Shown here in pieces: positions 16,333 to 24,353 of a stretch of 64,000 bases of DNA. Within the stretch, counting starts at the first letter, position 1; the number at the start of each line of letters is the position of its first letter. A program made the position numbers and the translations under genes. The DNA comes from DSXF01 sp964387495 (GTDB lineage Bacteria; Chloroflexota; Anaerolineae; Anaerolineales; Villigracilaceae), in contig CAYLXB010000005.1 of assembly GCA_964387495.1 (NCBI GenBank), positions 31,382 through 95,381 on the forward strand, given 5' to 3'. Under the pieces are notes generated by a model. It was not told the DNA's origin, did no database searches, and saw only the letters and a program-made list of their open reading frames with translations.

Positions 16333-19089
16333 ATGTTGACAAAAAGGTCAATCTCAAAAACGTTTTCAGCACTATTCGTTCTGATGCTGCTGCTTTCTCT
16401 CGCCGGCCACCCGCTTCCGGCACTGGCGCACACATCACCCGGCATCCCGGAATCCGCAGCCCGCAATACTGTGGGCGGCGCGGCGGTGATGTTCATCGAA
16501 AATGTCGGCCAGTTCGATGACGGCGCCCGCTTCCAGGTGCGCGGCGGCAGTCACACTCTCTGGCTGGCAGAGGACGCGCTTTGGGTGACCGCCCTGAAAC
16601 AATCCGGCTCCGGGCCATCCAGCGAGGAAAGCAACCGGGGCGACTCTGCCGGGCCGGAAGCCCTGATTTCAGGTGCCAACTTCAAACTTTCCTTCGTCAA
16701 CGCCAATCCAAATCCAATCATCGAACCCTACAACCGCCTGGAGACCGATACCTCCTACTTCATCGGGAGCGATCCGGCCTCCTGGCGGGCGGCTGTGCCC
16801 GTCTGGGGCGGCGTCCGCTACAAAGACCTCTACCCCGGTCTCGACCTGGAAGTTACCAGCGAAAACGGGGAGGTGATTCAGCGCCTGGCAGCGCAGGCAG
16901 GCACCACCCCGGACCTGGCTGCGGTACGCCTGCGCATCGAGGGTGCAGACCGGCTGTCCCTGGAGGGTGGTCTTTTACGCCTCACGGCCGCGGACAGTGA
17001 ATACGTTCTGCCCCTGCTGCAATTGGCGGCAGAGGCCGGCGCCGAACCGGCTGCGGCACAGCTACTTGGGAACCAGGTACTTGCACCCTTCGGGCGCCCA
17101 CAGGCTGATGTGGCAGCCACCAACCCGCAGTCCGGAACTGCCGATCTGCTCTACGCGACCTTCCTGGGAGGGACTTCCACCGACTCCGGCAACGACATAT
17201 TCGTCAACTCTGCGGGTGAGATGTATATCGCGGGGGAAACCATTTCTTCCGACTTTCCTGCCACGCCCGGAGCTTTCAGCACGGGACTGAATGGCGAGTA
17301 CGATGCTTTCGTGGCAAAGTTGAACGCAGACGGTACCGCGCTCTCCTATGCCACCTTCCTGGGAGGAAGCAGCATGGATCTGGGCTATGGCCTGGCTGTT
17401 GACTCCGGCGGCTCAGCTTATATCACAGGTCATACCAGTTCTTCCAACTTTCCAGCAACACTTGGGGCATACGATACCAGCTTCAATGGCAGCAGCGACG
17501 CTTTCGTGGCAAAGTTAAACGCCGCTGGTACTGCGCTCACTTATGCGACCTACCTGGGGGGGAGTGGATGGGACGCACAGTCCAGCATCGCCATCGACTC
17601 AGGCGGCGCGGCGTACATCAGCGGCAAGACTCAGTCCACCGACTTTCCTGTGACACTCGGAGCCTTCGATACGAGTGCCAACGGCTGGTACGATGCTTTC
17701 GTAGTGAAATTAAACGCAGACGGTTCAGCACTCAGCTATGCCACGCTCCTGGGGGGAAACCAACAAGACACTGGCTATGCCATTGCCGTCGACTCCGGCG
17801 GCGCGGCCTACGTCACAGGTGAGACCTATTCTTCCGATTTTCCTGTTGTGTCCGGAGGCTTCGATACGAGCTTCGGCGGTATCACCGATGCCTTCCTGGT
17901 AAAGCTAAATGCCACCGGTTCCGGACTCACGTATGCCACCTACCTGGGGGGCAGTGACGAAGACACCAGCAAAGGCATCGTCATTGGCTCCGATGGCGCG
18001 GCCTATATCACGGGCCTTACCACTTCTTCCGACTTTCCAGCCACAGCCGGGGCATACGATACAAGCCTCAATGGGGAACCGGACGCTTTCATAGGAAAGT
18101 TGAGTGCGGACGGCACGACGCTCACCTATGCCACTTACCTGGGTGGAAATGACTTTGATATGGGCTATGACATTGGCCTTGACTCCAGCAGCGCGGTCTA
18201 TATCACAGGCCTGACCAGCTCTTCCGATTTTCCCACCACCTTCGGGGCATACGATACAAGTTTCAACGGCGGTACTTACGATGCCTTCGTAGCCAAGTTG
18301 AACGCGGCCGGCACAGCGCTGGCTTATGCCACCTTCCTGGGGACAAGTGACGATGACCGGGGGCATGACCTGGCCCTCGACTCCGGCGGCGCGGCCTGTG
18401 TCACAGGCTTTACCGACTCTGCCGCCTTCCCCACCACAGCCGGGGCATACGATACGAGCTTCAATGGTTTTGGCGACGCAATCGTGATCAAACTCGATAC
18501 CCCCCTGACGCAGATACATTCACTGACATTCAAGTCCCTGGCTGCACAGGATGGCTGGGTTCTCGAAAAGAGCGAAGCCAGCACCCAGGGCGGCAGCCTG
18601 AATGCCACCACCAACACCCTGCGCCTGGGCGACGACGCGGCCCAGAAGCAATACCGCTCGATCTTGTCATTCAATACTTCCAGCCTGCCCAACACTGCCG
18701 TCATTACCAAGGTGACGCTCAAACTCAGAAAGCAGAGCGTCACCGGCGGCGGGGATCCGATCGTTACCTTCCAGGGCCTCAAGGCGGATGTCAAGCAAGG
18801 TTTCTTTGGTTTCGCATCCACACTCACTGCGGGCGATTTTCAGGCCCAAGCGAGCAAGGCCTATGGCCCACTCACTGTCACCCTGGCCAACGGCTGGTAC
18901 GGTGTCAATCTGACCACCGCGAAGGCCTACATCAACAAACTGGCGACCAATGGCGGGCTGACCCAGTTCCGCCTGCGCTTCACGCTGGATGATAACAACG
19001 ATGCGGTTGCAAACTATTTGAGCCTGTACAGCGGGAATGCTTCCACAATCAGCCAGCCGCAGTTGATCATCGAGTATTACGTGCCGTAA
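16333..19089 (+). CDS. Secreted SBBP beta-propeller repeat protein with C-terminal DNRLRE-like domain
   Basis: A 918-residue exported protein. A signal peptide is visible at about residues 1-35 (LFVLMLLLSLAGHPLPALAH). An N-terminal domain (FIENVGQFDDGARFQVRGG) of the type that commonly precedes SBBP repeats spans to about residue 260. Seven SBBP repeats of about 58 residues follow, each opening with YATFLGG or a variant and containing AYITG and DAFVAKLNA motifs. The last 190 residues duplicate the C-terminal domain of the upstream secreted protein (LNA..NTLRLGD, QYRSILSF, LTQFRLRFTLDDNN and EYYVP endings). Extracellular; a surface-attachment or structural role is likely but unproven. GGAGG precedes the ATG. 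Confidence 0.88.
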   Translation: MLTKRSISKTFSALFVLMLLLSLAGHPLPALAHTSPGIPESAARNTVGGAAVMFIENVGQFDDGARFQVRGGSHTLWLAEDALWVTALKQSGSGPSSEESNRGDSAGPEALISGANFKLSFVNANPNPIIEPYNRLETDTSYFIGSDPASWRAAVPVWGGVRYKDLYPGLDLEVTSENGEVIQRLAAQAGTTPDLAAVRLRIEGADRLSLEGGLLRLTAADSEYVLPLLQLAAEAGAEPAAAQLLGNQVLAPFGRPQADVAATNPQSGTADLLYATFLGGTSTDSGNDIFVNSAGEMYIAGETISSDFPATPGAFSTGLNGEYDAFVAKLNADGTALSYATFLGGSSMDLGYGLAVDSGGSAYITGHTSSSNFPATLGAYDTSFNGSSDAFVAKLNAAGTALTYATYLGGSGWDAQSSIAIDSGGAAYISGKTQSTDFPVTLGAFDTSANGWYDAFVVKLNADGSALSYATLLGGNQQDTGYAIAVDSGGAAYVTGETYSSDFPVVSGGFDTSFGGITDAFLVKLNATGSGLTYATYLGGSDEDTSKGIVIGSDGAAYITGLTTSSDFPATAGAYDTSLNGEPDAFIGKLSADGTTLTYATYLGGNDFDMGYDIGLDSSSAVYITGLTSSSDFPTTFGAYDTSFNGGTYDAFVAKLNAAGTALAYATFLGTSDDDRGHDLALDSGGAACVTGFTDSAAFPTTAGAYDTSFNGFGDAIVIKLDTPLTQIHSLTFKSLAAQDGWVLEKSEASTQGGSLNATTNTLRLGDDAAQKQYRSILSFNTSSLPNTAVITKVTLKLRKQSVTGGGDPIVTFQGLKADVKQGFFGFASTLTAGDFQAQASKAYGPLTVTLANGWYGVNLTTAKAYINKLATNGGLTQFRLRFTLDDNNDAVANYLSLYSGNASTISQPQLIIEYYVP

Positions 19090-19136
19090 GAACGCACCCC
19101 TGGAAATACGGATCGCAAGCCGACCTCCTGCCATCG

Positions 19137-19163
19137 ATGTCCGGTAGTCTGACTGCCGGACAT
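19137..19163. terminator. Hairpin between convergent SBBP and moeA genes
   Basis: An 11-bp stem (19137-19147 with 19153-19163, one G-T pair) with a 5-base loop, between the convergent stop codons at 19089 and 19168. There is no T tract, so it may be a rho-assisted or processing hairpin. Confidence 0.55.
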
Positions 19164-19167
19164 CCCA

Positions 19168-20421
19168 CTATATCAATACCACTTCCACATCCTCCCCCGC
19201 GGCCAGGCCGGTCGCATCCGGGGGGATGCGGATCAAACCGTCGGCTGCCGCCAGGGAGAAGATCAGGTTGGACTTGGCGAAGACCGGCTCGGCCAGCCAG
19301 CCGCCTGCCGGCGAAGCAGCCAATTTCACCGCAACCCAATCCTCCCGCCCAGCCTGGGAGGCGATGTTGATGCCCAGGCGTGCCGGGACGGAGGGTTGGA
19401 ATTTTTGCTCTTCCAGGCCGAGCAGGCGCCGGATGACCGGGACAACGAACAGGCGGGCAATCACCAGGGCGCTGACCGGGTTGCCGGGCAGGCCGATAAC
19501 AGCCTTGCCATTACAGACACCCAGGATGGTCGGCTTGCCGGGGCGCACGTTCACTCCATGCACAAGCACCCCCGGCTCCCCCAACGAGCGGATGACTTCC
19601 GCGGTCAGGTCCCGCGCCGAGGCCGAAGATCCCGCCGTCAGCACGAGCAAATCACAGCCGGCCAGGGTCTGCCGGGCAGCAACCTGCATGGTCTGAAAGT
19701 TGTCGGGCAGGATGCCGCCACGGACTGCCTCACCGCCAGCCTCGTTCACCAGTGCGGACAGGGTGTAGGAATTGACATCCCGCACCTGTCCCGGGCGGGG
19801 CGTTTCCTGCGGCGGAACCACCTCATCGCCGCTCGAAAGGATGCCCACCCGGATTCTTCCAGCTACACGCAACTCGGTAATGCCCAGCGCCATCAGCCCG
19901 CCGATCTCCGCCGGACGGATACACCAGCCACGCGGCAGGACAACCTGTCCTTCTGACACATCCTCGCCAGCCTGGATGACGTTCTCGCCCACGGCCGCCG
20001 GGCGCGAGACCTCAATTTCCAAAACAGCGGCCGGGCCAGACGCAACCGACTGGGTGTACTCGAGCATAACGACCGCATCCGCACCTTGCGGCAGCATGCC
20101 GCCGGTGTGGATCAGGGCTGCCTGCGCGGGCTGCAGGGCAAACGCCGGGGAGGCTCCCATTGGTACCTCTCCAGCCAACCGGATATAAGCAGGCAGGGAT
20201 TCACTGGCGCCGTAGGTATCGGCTGCACGGACTGCATAACCATCCACAGCACTGCGCGCAAAAGACGGCAGGGGGTGCGGGGCACGCACATCTTCGGCGC
20301 ACACCCGCCCCAAGGCTGCAAGAACATCCACAATTTCGGCAACGGCCACGGGCGCAGGCAGGGCATCCAGGAGACGGGCACGCGCCTCTTCAGGAGGCAG
20401 GAGGTGCAGGAATTCAGGCAT
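19168..20421 (-). CDS. moeA: Molybdopterin molybdenumtransferase MoeA
   Basis: A 417-residue single MoeA protein that inserts molybdate into adenylylated molybdopterin. Visible are FARSAVDGYAVRA, TGGMLPQGADAVV, a GSSASARDL stretch in the MogA-like central domain, and GLPGNPVSALV. The C-terminal beta-barrel domain IV runs to the end. ATG at 20421 is chosen because MoeA homology starts there and it follows the UbiA-like stop by one base (TGACATG), implying coupling; a longer frame to 20469 would run into that gene. It is the last gene of a five-gene minus-strand group. Together with the MoeA-PBP fusion it gives two MoeA copies, which fits a genome with molybdenum hydroxylases. Confidence 0.92.
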   Translation of the reverse strand: MPEFLHLLPPEEARARLLDALPAPVAVAEIVDVLAALGRVCAEDVRAPHPLPSFARSAVDGYAVRAADTYGASESLPAYIRLAGEVPMGASPAFALQPAQAALIHTGGMLPQGADAVVMLEYTQSVASGPAAVLEIEVSRPAAVGENVIQAGEDVSEGQVVLPRGWCIRPAEIGGLMALGITELRVAGRIRVGILSSGDEVVPPQETPRPGQVRDVNSYTLSALVNEAGGEAVRGGILPDNFQTMQVAARQTLAGCDLLVLTAGSSASARDLTAEVIRSLGEPGVLVHGVNVRPGKPTILGVCNGKAVIGLPGNPVSALVIARLFVVPVIRRLLGLEEQKFQPSVPARLGINIASQAGREDWVAVKLAASPAGGWLAEPVFAKSNLIFSLAAADGLIRIPPDATGLAAGEDVEVVLI

Positions 20422-20422
20422 G

Positions 20423-21298
20423 TCAGCGCGTCCAGAAGGTGAAAGCGAGCACGTAGACCGCCAGCCCAAAAAGACTCAGCGCCAGGGCGGTCAGCAATTT
20501 CCAGCGCGGCGGCGCACCCGCAGCGATCCGGTTCAACCAGTAGATCTGCAGGAGCGCCAGCGGCAGCGTGGAAAAGACCGGCCAGAAGAGCGCAGGCGGA
20601 AAACCCATAAAGGCGACGGCTGTAAAAAACAGGTAGCCAGCCAGGATGAAGACATTGTGCAACCCAATCGAGCGCTCCCAGCCCAGGCGCAGCACCAGGC
20701 TGCGGCGGGCATATTTCTGGTCAGCTGCATAGGCCGGAAAGCCAAGCGCCAGGAAAGTGGCCAGTGCCAGCATGTTCAGCGGGACAAGCACGGCCGGTAC
20801 GATGCGGTGCAGTTCATCCGCCTGCAGCAAATAGGCCAATACCGGCACCAGGTCGACCAGAAAGACCGTCTGGACGAGTTCGCCGTAACCGCTGTGCATC
20901 AAGCGCAAGGGTGGCAGGCTGTAAGCCGCGCCGCCCAGGAAAACCAGCGCCAGCACGACCCCAACGGCCGGGGTCAGCCGCCCGGCGGTGAGAAGCGGGG
21001 CAGTCAACGCCCCCAACCAGGCCAGCAACAGAACAGCAGTGATCAGAAGTACCCGGCGCAGTTCTTCCCGCTGCAGCAGCGTCTGGCCTTCAACCAGCGG
21101 CTCCCCGGGTGGCCGGAAGTACTCAGCCAGGAGGGTCATCCCCAGGCAGATCAACAGCACCCAGACCAATCCCAACCAGAAAGCAACCGGATACTGGCTG
21201 AAACCCAAGTAGCGGGCGATCCCTGCCCCCAGCAGGTAGGCAAGAGAAGTCAAGACAAGCGAGGGGAGGCGGGAGAGCCGCAGGATGTTGCGCAGCAT
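20423..21298 (-). CDS. UbiA-like prenyltransferase family protein, divergent
   Basis: A 291-residue integral membrane protein with about eight to nine helices and the overall layout of UbiA/MenA aromatic prenyltransferases. The segment corresponding to the second Asp motif is partly kept (AADQKYARRSLVLRLG). The first motif, normally NDxxDxxxD or NEYFD, reads AEYFRPPGEP, so the Asn and the metal-binding Asp are missing. Such a protein may use another acceptor, be non-catalytic, or be a related family. The ATG at 21298 has GGGGAG upstream and starts five bases after the CDF gene stop. The downstream moeA is coupled to it. I am confident of the fold class but not of activity. Confidence 0.65.
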   Translation of the reverse strand: MLRNILRLSRLPSLVLTSLAYLLGAGIARYLGFSQYPVAFWLGLVWVLLICLGMTLLAEYFRPPGEPLVEGQTLLQREELRRVLLITAVLLLAWLGALTAPLLTAGRLTPAVGVVLALVFLGGAAYSLPPLRLMHSGYGELVQTVFLVDLVPVLAYLLQADELHRIVPAVLVPLNMLALATFLALGFPAYAADQKYARRSLVLRLGWERSIGLHNVFILAGYLFFTAVAFMGFPPALFWPVFSTLPLALLQIYWLNRIAAGAPPRWKLLTALALSLFGLAVYVLAFTFWTR

Positions 21299-21303
21299 GC
21301 TCT

Positions 21304-22239
21304 TTACTCCCCATCCACACTGGAGACCCAAGCCTCCGGTATGTGACAACACAACCCATCCGGGGCGCAGGCGGCGCATTCCAGCTGCAGAGTGGCATGT
21401 GAAATCTGGTAGCGATCTTCCAGCAAAGTGCAGATACGAGCCCGGATATCTGCGCCCTCGCAGAGCTGGATATTATCCGTCAGGATGTGCGCCGAGAGCG
21501 CCCGCAGGCTCTGGGTGATGCTCCAGATGTGCAGATGATGCACACCGCGCACCCCGGCAACGGTCTGGATATCGCGCAGCAGGCTGTCCACATCCACATC
21601 CCGGGGTGTATTTTCGAGCAGAATGTCCAGCGCCTCGCGCAGGATCCCCCATGCATTCCACAGGATCAACACGCCGATCAGGACACTCACCAGGGCGTCC
21701 AGAATATTCCAGCCAGTGAAATAGATCACCACGCCCGCAATGACCGCACCAAGCGTGGAAAGCACATCCCCCATCAGGTGCACAAAGGCGCTGCGCAAGT
21801 TCAGATCGTGGTTGCTGCCCTTATGCACCAGCCAGGCGGTCACCAGGTTGACAAGGAAAGCCAGTGTGCCCACCCCCACCAGGATGCCCGCCTGCACTTC
21901 CGGCGGCGAGATGAAACGCCGGTAGGCCTCATAAAAGATACCGCCCGAGATTGCCAGCAAGGAGACCGAATTGACCAGCGCCACCAGGATGCCGGCCCGC
22001 TGATAGCCATAGGTACGCCCCAGGCTGGGCGGGCGCAGGGTCAGGCGCATTGCAAACCAGGAGAGGCCCAGGGCGATCACGTCCGTGGCATTGTGGGCGG
22101 CGTCGGTGAGCAAGGCCAGGCTGTTCGACCATAGCCCGGCAATCACCTCGACCACGACAAAACCCAGTGTGAGGAATAAAGAGAGCGCCAGCCGGCGGGT
22201 CGCCTGCCGGTTATGGGGAATGTGGAGGTGTTCAGCCAT
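21304..22239 (-). CDS. Cation diffusion facilitator (CDF) family metal transporter
   Basis: A 311-residue CDF protein, which exports Zn2+, Co2+, Cd2+, Fe2+ or Mn2+ in exchange for protons. Six membrane helices precede a cytoplasmic ferredoxin-like domain. Metal-site motifs are DAAHNATD in helix 2 and HLMGD in helix 5, the Asp/His arrangement of Zn-type CDFs. The C-terminal domain contains GVRGVHHLHIWSI, typical of the metal-sensing part, and ends with Cys-rich AACAPDGLCCH. The ATG at 22239 is chosen over 22308 because it avoids overlap with the upstream SDR gene and starts at the family's usual position. It is cotranscribed with the SDR and the UbiA-like gene. Confidence 0.93.
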   Translation of the reverse strand: MAEHLHIPHNRQATRRLALSLFLTLGFVVVEVIAGLWSNSLALLTDAAHNATDVIALGLSWFAMRLTLRPPSLGRTYGYQRAGILVALVNSVSLLAISGGIFYEAYRRFISPPEVQAGILVGVGTLAFLVNLVTAWLVHKGSNHDLNLRSAFVHLMGDVLSTLGAVIAGVVIYFTGWNILDALVSVLIGVLILWNAWGILREALDILLENTPRDVDVDSLLRDIQTVAGVRGVHHLHIWSITQSLRALSAHILTDNIQLCEGADIRARICTLLEDRYQISHATLQLECAACAPDGLCCHIPEAWVSSVDGE

Positions 22240-22285
22240 AAAGAAAAAGCGTATCCTTTTAGTCTTCCACGAACTGCCGGAAGTT

Positions 22286-23008
22286 TTATACCAGTGAATT
22301 GCCTCCATCCAAGGTCAGGATGTGGCCGGTAATGTACTCATTTTCAAGTAAAAATTCGAGCGCCGAGGCAATTTCATCAAGGTGCGCCGGGCGCTGCAGA
22401 GGAACCCGACCGACCAGGCTTTTCCAGGTCTGCCCGCTGACCTGCCCACCCGGAAGGACCAGTCCAGGCGCGATGGCGTTCACCCGGACCGCGGGGGCCA
22501 GGGCACGCGCCAGCAGGCGTGTCAATGATTCCAGCCCGGCCTTGCTGACAATATAAGCCGGAAAACCTGTCCACGCCTTGTGCGCACCGGCGTCGCTGAT
22601 GTTGACAATCAATCCGCCTTCTGTCATCCGCCGGGCCGCCTGCTGTGCAAGCAGAAAGGGTGCCCGGAGATTGAGCGCCATGGCCGCATCCCAGTCTTCC
22701 AGGGACAGTGTGCGCACCTCACCGGGGGACATGATCGCTGCGGAGTTGACCAGCACCCGCAACGGAACGCCAGCTGCATCCACCGCCCGGAACAGAGACT
22801 CGATTTGCACGGGGTCGGTCAAATCAGCCCGCTCCAACTGAACCGCTGCACCCAATTCCTCGGTCTCAGCCCGCACCTGCCCTGCCGCCGCCTCTGAACG
22901 ATAATAGTGGAGGATCAGGTCATATCCCCGGCGGGCGAGTGTCAGGGCAAACTCACGTCCCAACCGCCGGGCCGCGCCGGTGACGAGGGCAAGGGGTCTT
23001 GCATGCAT
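22286..23008 (-). CDS. Short-chain dehydrogenase/reductase (pteridine reductase-like)
   Basis: A 240-residue classical SDR. The cofactor motif is TGAARRLGREFAL, and the arginine pair suggests NADPH. The conserved NSAAIM segment is present, the active-site Ser lies in NISDAGA, and YIVSK gives the Tyr-Lys pair. The TGAARRLG start and short length resemble pteridine reductase/FolM-like members more than FabG, though this is a weak assignment. ATG at 23008. It lies in a minus-strand group with proline dehydrogenase upstream and a CDF transporter downstream. Confidence 0.87.
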   Translation of the reverse strand: MHARPLALVTGAARRLGREFALTLARRGYDLILHYYRSEAAAGQVRAETEELGAAVQLERADLTDPVQIESLFRAVDAAGVPLRVLVNSAAIMSPGEVRTLSLEDWDAAMALNLRAPFLLAQQAARRMTEGGLIVNISDAGAHKAWTGFPAYIVSKAGLESLTRLLARALAPAVRVNAIAPGLVLPGGQVSGQTWKSLVGRVPLQRPAHLDEIASALEFLLENEYITGHILTLDGGNSLV

Positions 23009-23074
23009 ACCCCTGTTTTACCACAGAAAAGACACGGGCGGCAGTTCCCATGTCCAACTGCCGCCCCGGATGGA

Positions 23075-24034
23075 CTACTTGCGGAAGAAATTCGAGATGA
23101 AGAACCACAGGTTGGCAGGGCGCTCGGCCAGACGGCGCATAAAGTAAGGGTACCAGTGGGTTCCATAGGGAATGTAGATCCGGACCGGGTAGCCCTGGGC
23201 ATTACATTGTTCCTGCAGGTCACGGCGGATTCCATACAACATCTGGATTTCCAGCGCCTCTTTGGGCAAGCCAATCTTCGCCGCGTACTGCTTGCCGAAT
23301 TCGATGCGCGCCGGGTCGTGGGTGCCGAGCGCCGGTACGGGCGGCACACGCCCATCCTTGCGCAATGTGGGAGCGCCATGCGCCAGCGACCAGTCCATCA
23401 TGATGCGAGCCAGGCTGTCAAAGTTGGCATCCACATCCGCCTTTTTGGGGTAAGCCTTGTCGGGGGGTTCCTTATAGGCGCCCTTGATCAGGCGGAAGCG
23501 CACCCCCTCATCCAACAGAGCACGGACATCCGCCTCGGAGCGGTACAGGTACGACTGGATAGCAATGCCGTTGTTCTCATACCCCTTGGCCCTTACCTTG
23601 CGCAGGACGCCGATCGTGCGGTCAGTGAAGGGGGTATCTTCCATGTCGATGCGAACATAATTGTCATATTTGCGGGCGCGTTCCATAATGCGCTCGACGT
23701 TCTCCTGGCACAGGGCTTCATCCAATGCCAGTCCCAACTGCGTCAGCTTGATAGAAACGTTAGCACGCACGCCTGAGGCGTCGATCTGGTCAAGCAGGTC
23801 AAGGATGTCCTGCGCCGCCTGCCGGGCTTCTTCGGGAGTCCGAATATTCTCGCCCAGATGGTCCATGGTGGCATTGATGCCGCGCGCGTTCAGTTCCCGC
23901 GCTACTGCAATCGCTGCTTCAACGGTCGTCCCCGCCACAAAACGAGAAACGACCCTCCAGGCGAACTTCCATTTTACGAACATGTTCTGCGCCCAGGCTG
24001 CTTTGGATAAATAGATCAGGAATGAACGAAGCAT
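23075..24034 (-). CDS. Proline dehydrogenase (PutA-type monofunctional PRODH)
   Basis: A 319-residue FAD-dependent proline dehydrogenase, which oxidises proline to pyrroline-5-carboxylate. The C-terminal signature is complete: YGTHWYPYFMRRLAERPANL, the Arg/Arg/Glu cluster that binds proline carboxylate. Other recognisable segments are NVSIKLTQLG and VRLIKGAYKEP-like RLIKGAYKEPP. The length matches monofunctional bacterial PRODHs such as those of Thermus. ATG at 24034 has GGAGGT upstream. No P5C dehydrogenase is in the window. It is first in the minus-strand group, whose promoter should lie in the gap 24035-24130, though I found no convincing one. Confidence 0.93.
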   Translation of the reverse strand: MLRSFLIYLSKAAWAQNMFVKWKFAWRVVSRFVAGTTVEAAIAVARELNARGINATMDHLGENIRTPEEARQAAQDILDLLDQIDASGVRANVSIKLTQLGLALDEALCQENVERIMERARKYDNYVRIDMEDTPFTDRTIGVLRKVRAKGYENNGIAIQSYLYRSEADVRALLDEGVRFRLIKGAYKEPPDKAYPKKADVDANFDSLARIMMDWSLAHGAPTLRKDGRVPPVPALGTHDPARIEFGKQYAAKIGLPKEALEIQMLYGIRRDLQEQCNAQGYPVRIYIPYGTHWYPYFMRRLAERPANLWFFISNFFRK

Positions 24035-24136
24035 GCTACTACCTCCGGGGTGAATTTAGCTGGCGGTTGCCACAGGCTTTCTTAAAGTCAGAATCCTTGT
24101 CCAAATCAATGATCATGTCACCCTGGGGGAGCGGTA

Positions 24137-24227
24137 TTGCGCCTGGAGGGTCTCTGAATCGGCATGGAGATGCTTCGGCGGGAGAGCACCGCCTCAGCAT
24201 GACACGCATGAAGGATTTTAAGAAAAG
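24137..24227 (+). repeat. Dispersed intergenic repeat, copy A
   Basis: A 91-base element almost identical to copy B at 41212-41301, with about ten differences by eye. Both contain an imperfect palindrome whose arms ATGCTTCGGCGG and CCGCCTCAGCAT flank a 7-base loop; the arms are identical in the two copies while the loop differs. It begins TTGCGCCTGGAGGGTCTC. It lies upstream of and in the same orientation as the gene at 24354. No transposase is nearby. Confidence 0.85.
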
Positions 24228-24250
24228 CGCGGCGGTTGCCAGGGAAAAAC

Positions 24251-24279
24251 TTGGCCTTGCTTCTCCGCTGTGTTATACT
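24251..24279 (+). promoter_or_regulatory. Predicted promoter of the serine hydrolase gene
   Basis: TTGGCC (24251-24256) and TATACT (24274-24279) separated by 17 bp, about 75 bases before the GTG start. Confidence 0.5.
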
Positions 24280-24353
24280 CATCCAACGTTTTACTGTCAA
24301 TATGCCTATTTTACGCCGTTTTACACGGATAAGTTCACATTGCTGGAGGCTTT

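Larger units (their letters stand above)
24035..24353. other. Divergent intergenic region with dispersed repeat copy A (319 bp)
   Basis: Between the divergent proline dehydrogenase and serine hydrolase genes. It contains repeat copy A (24137-24227), a plus-strand promoter at 24251-24279, and a leader of about 75 bases with GGAGG before the GTG at 24354. No gene: the reading frame across the repeat is short and matches a frame across copy B only because the repeat DNA is shared. Confidence 0.7.
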
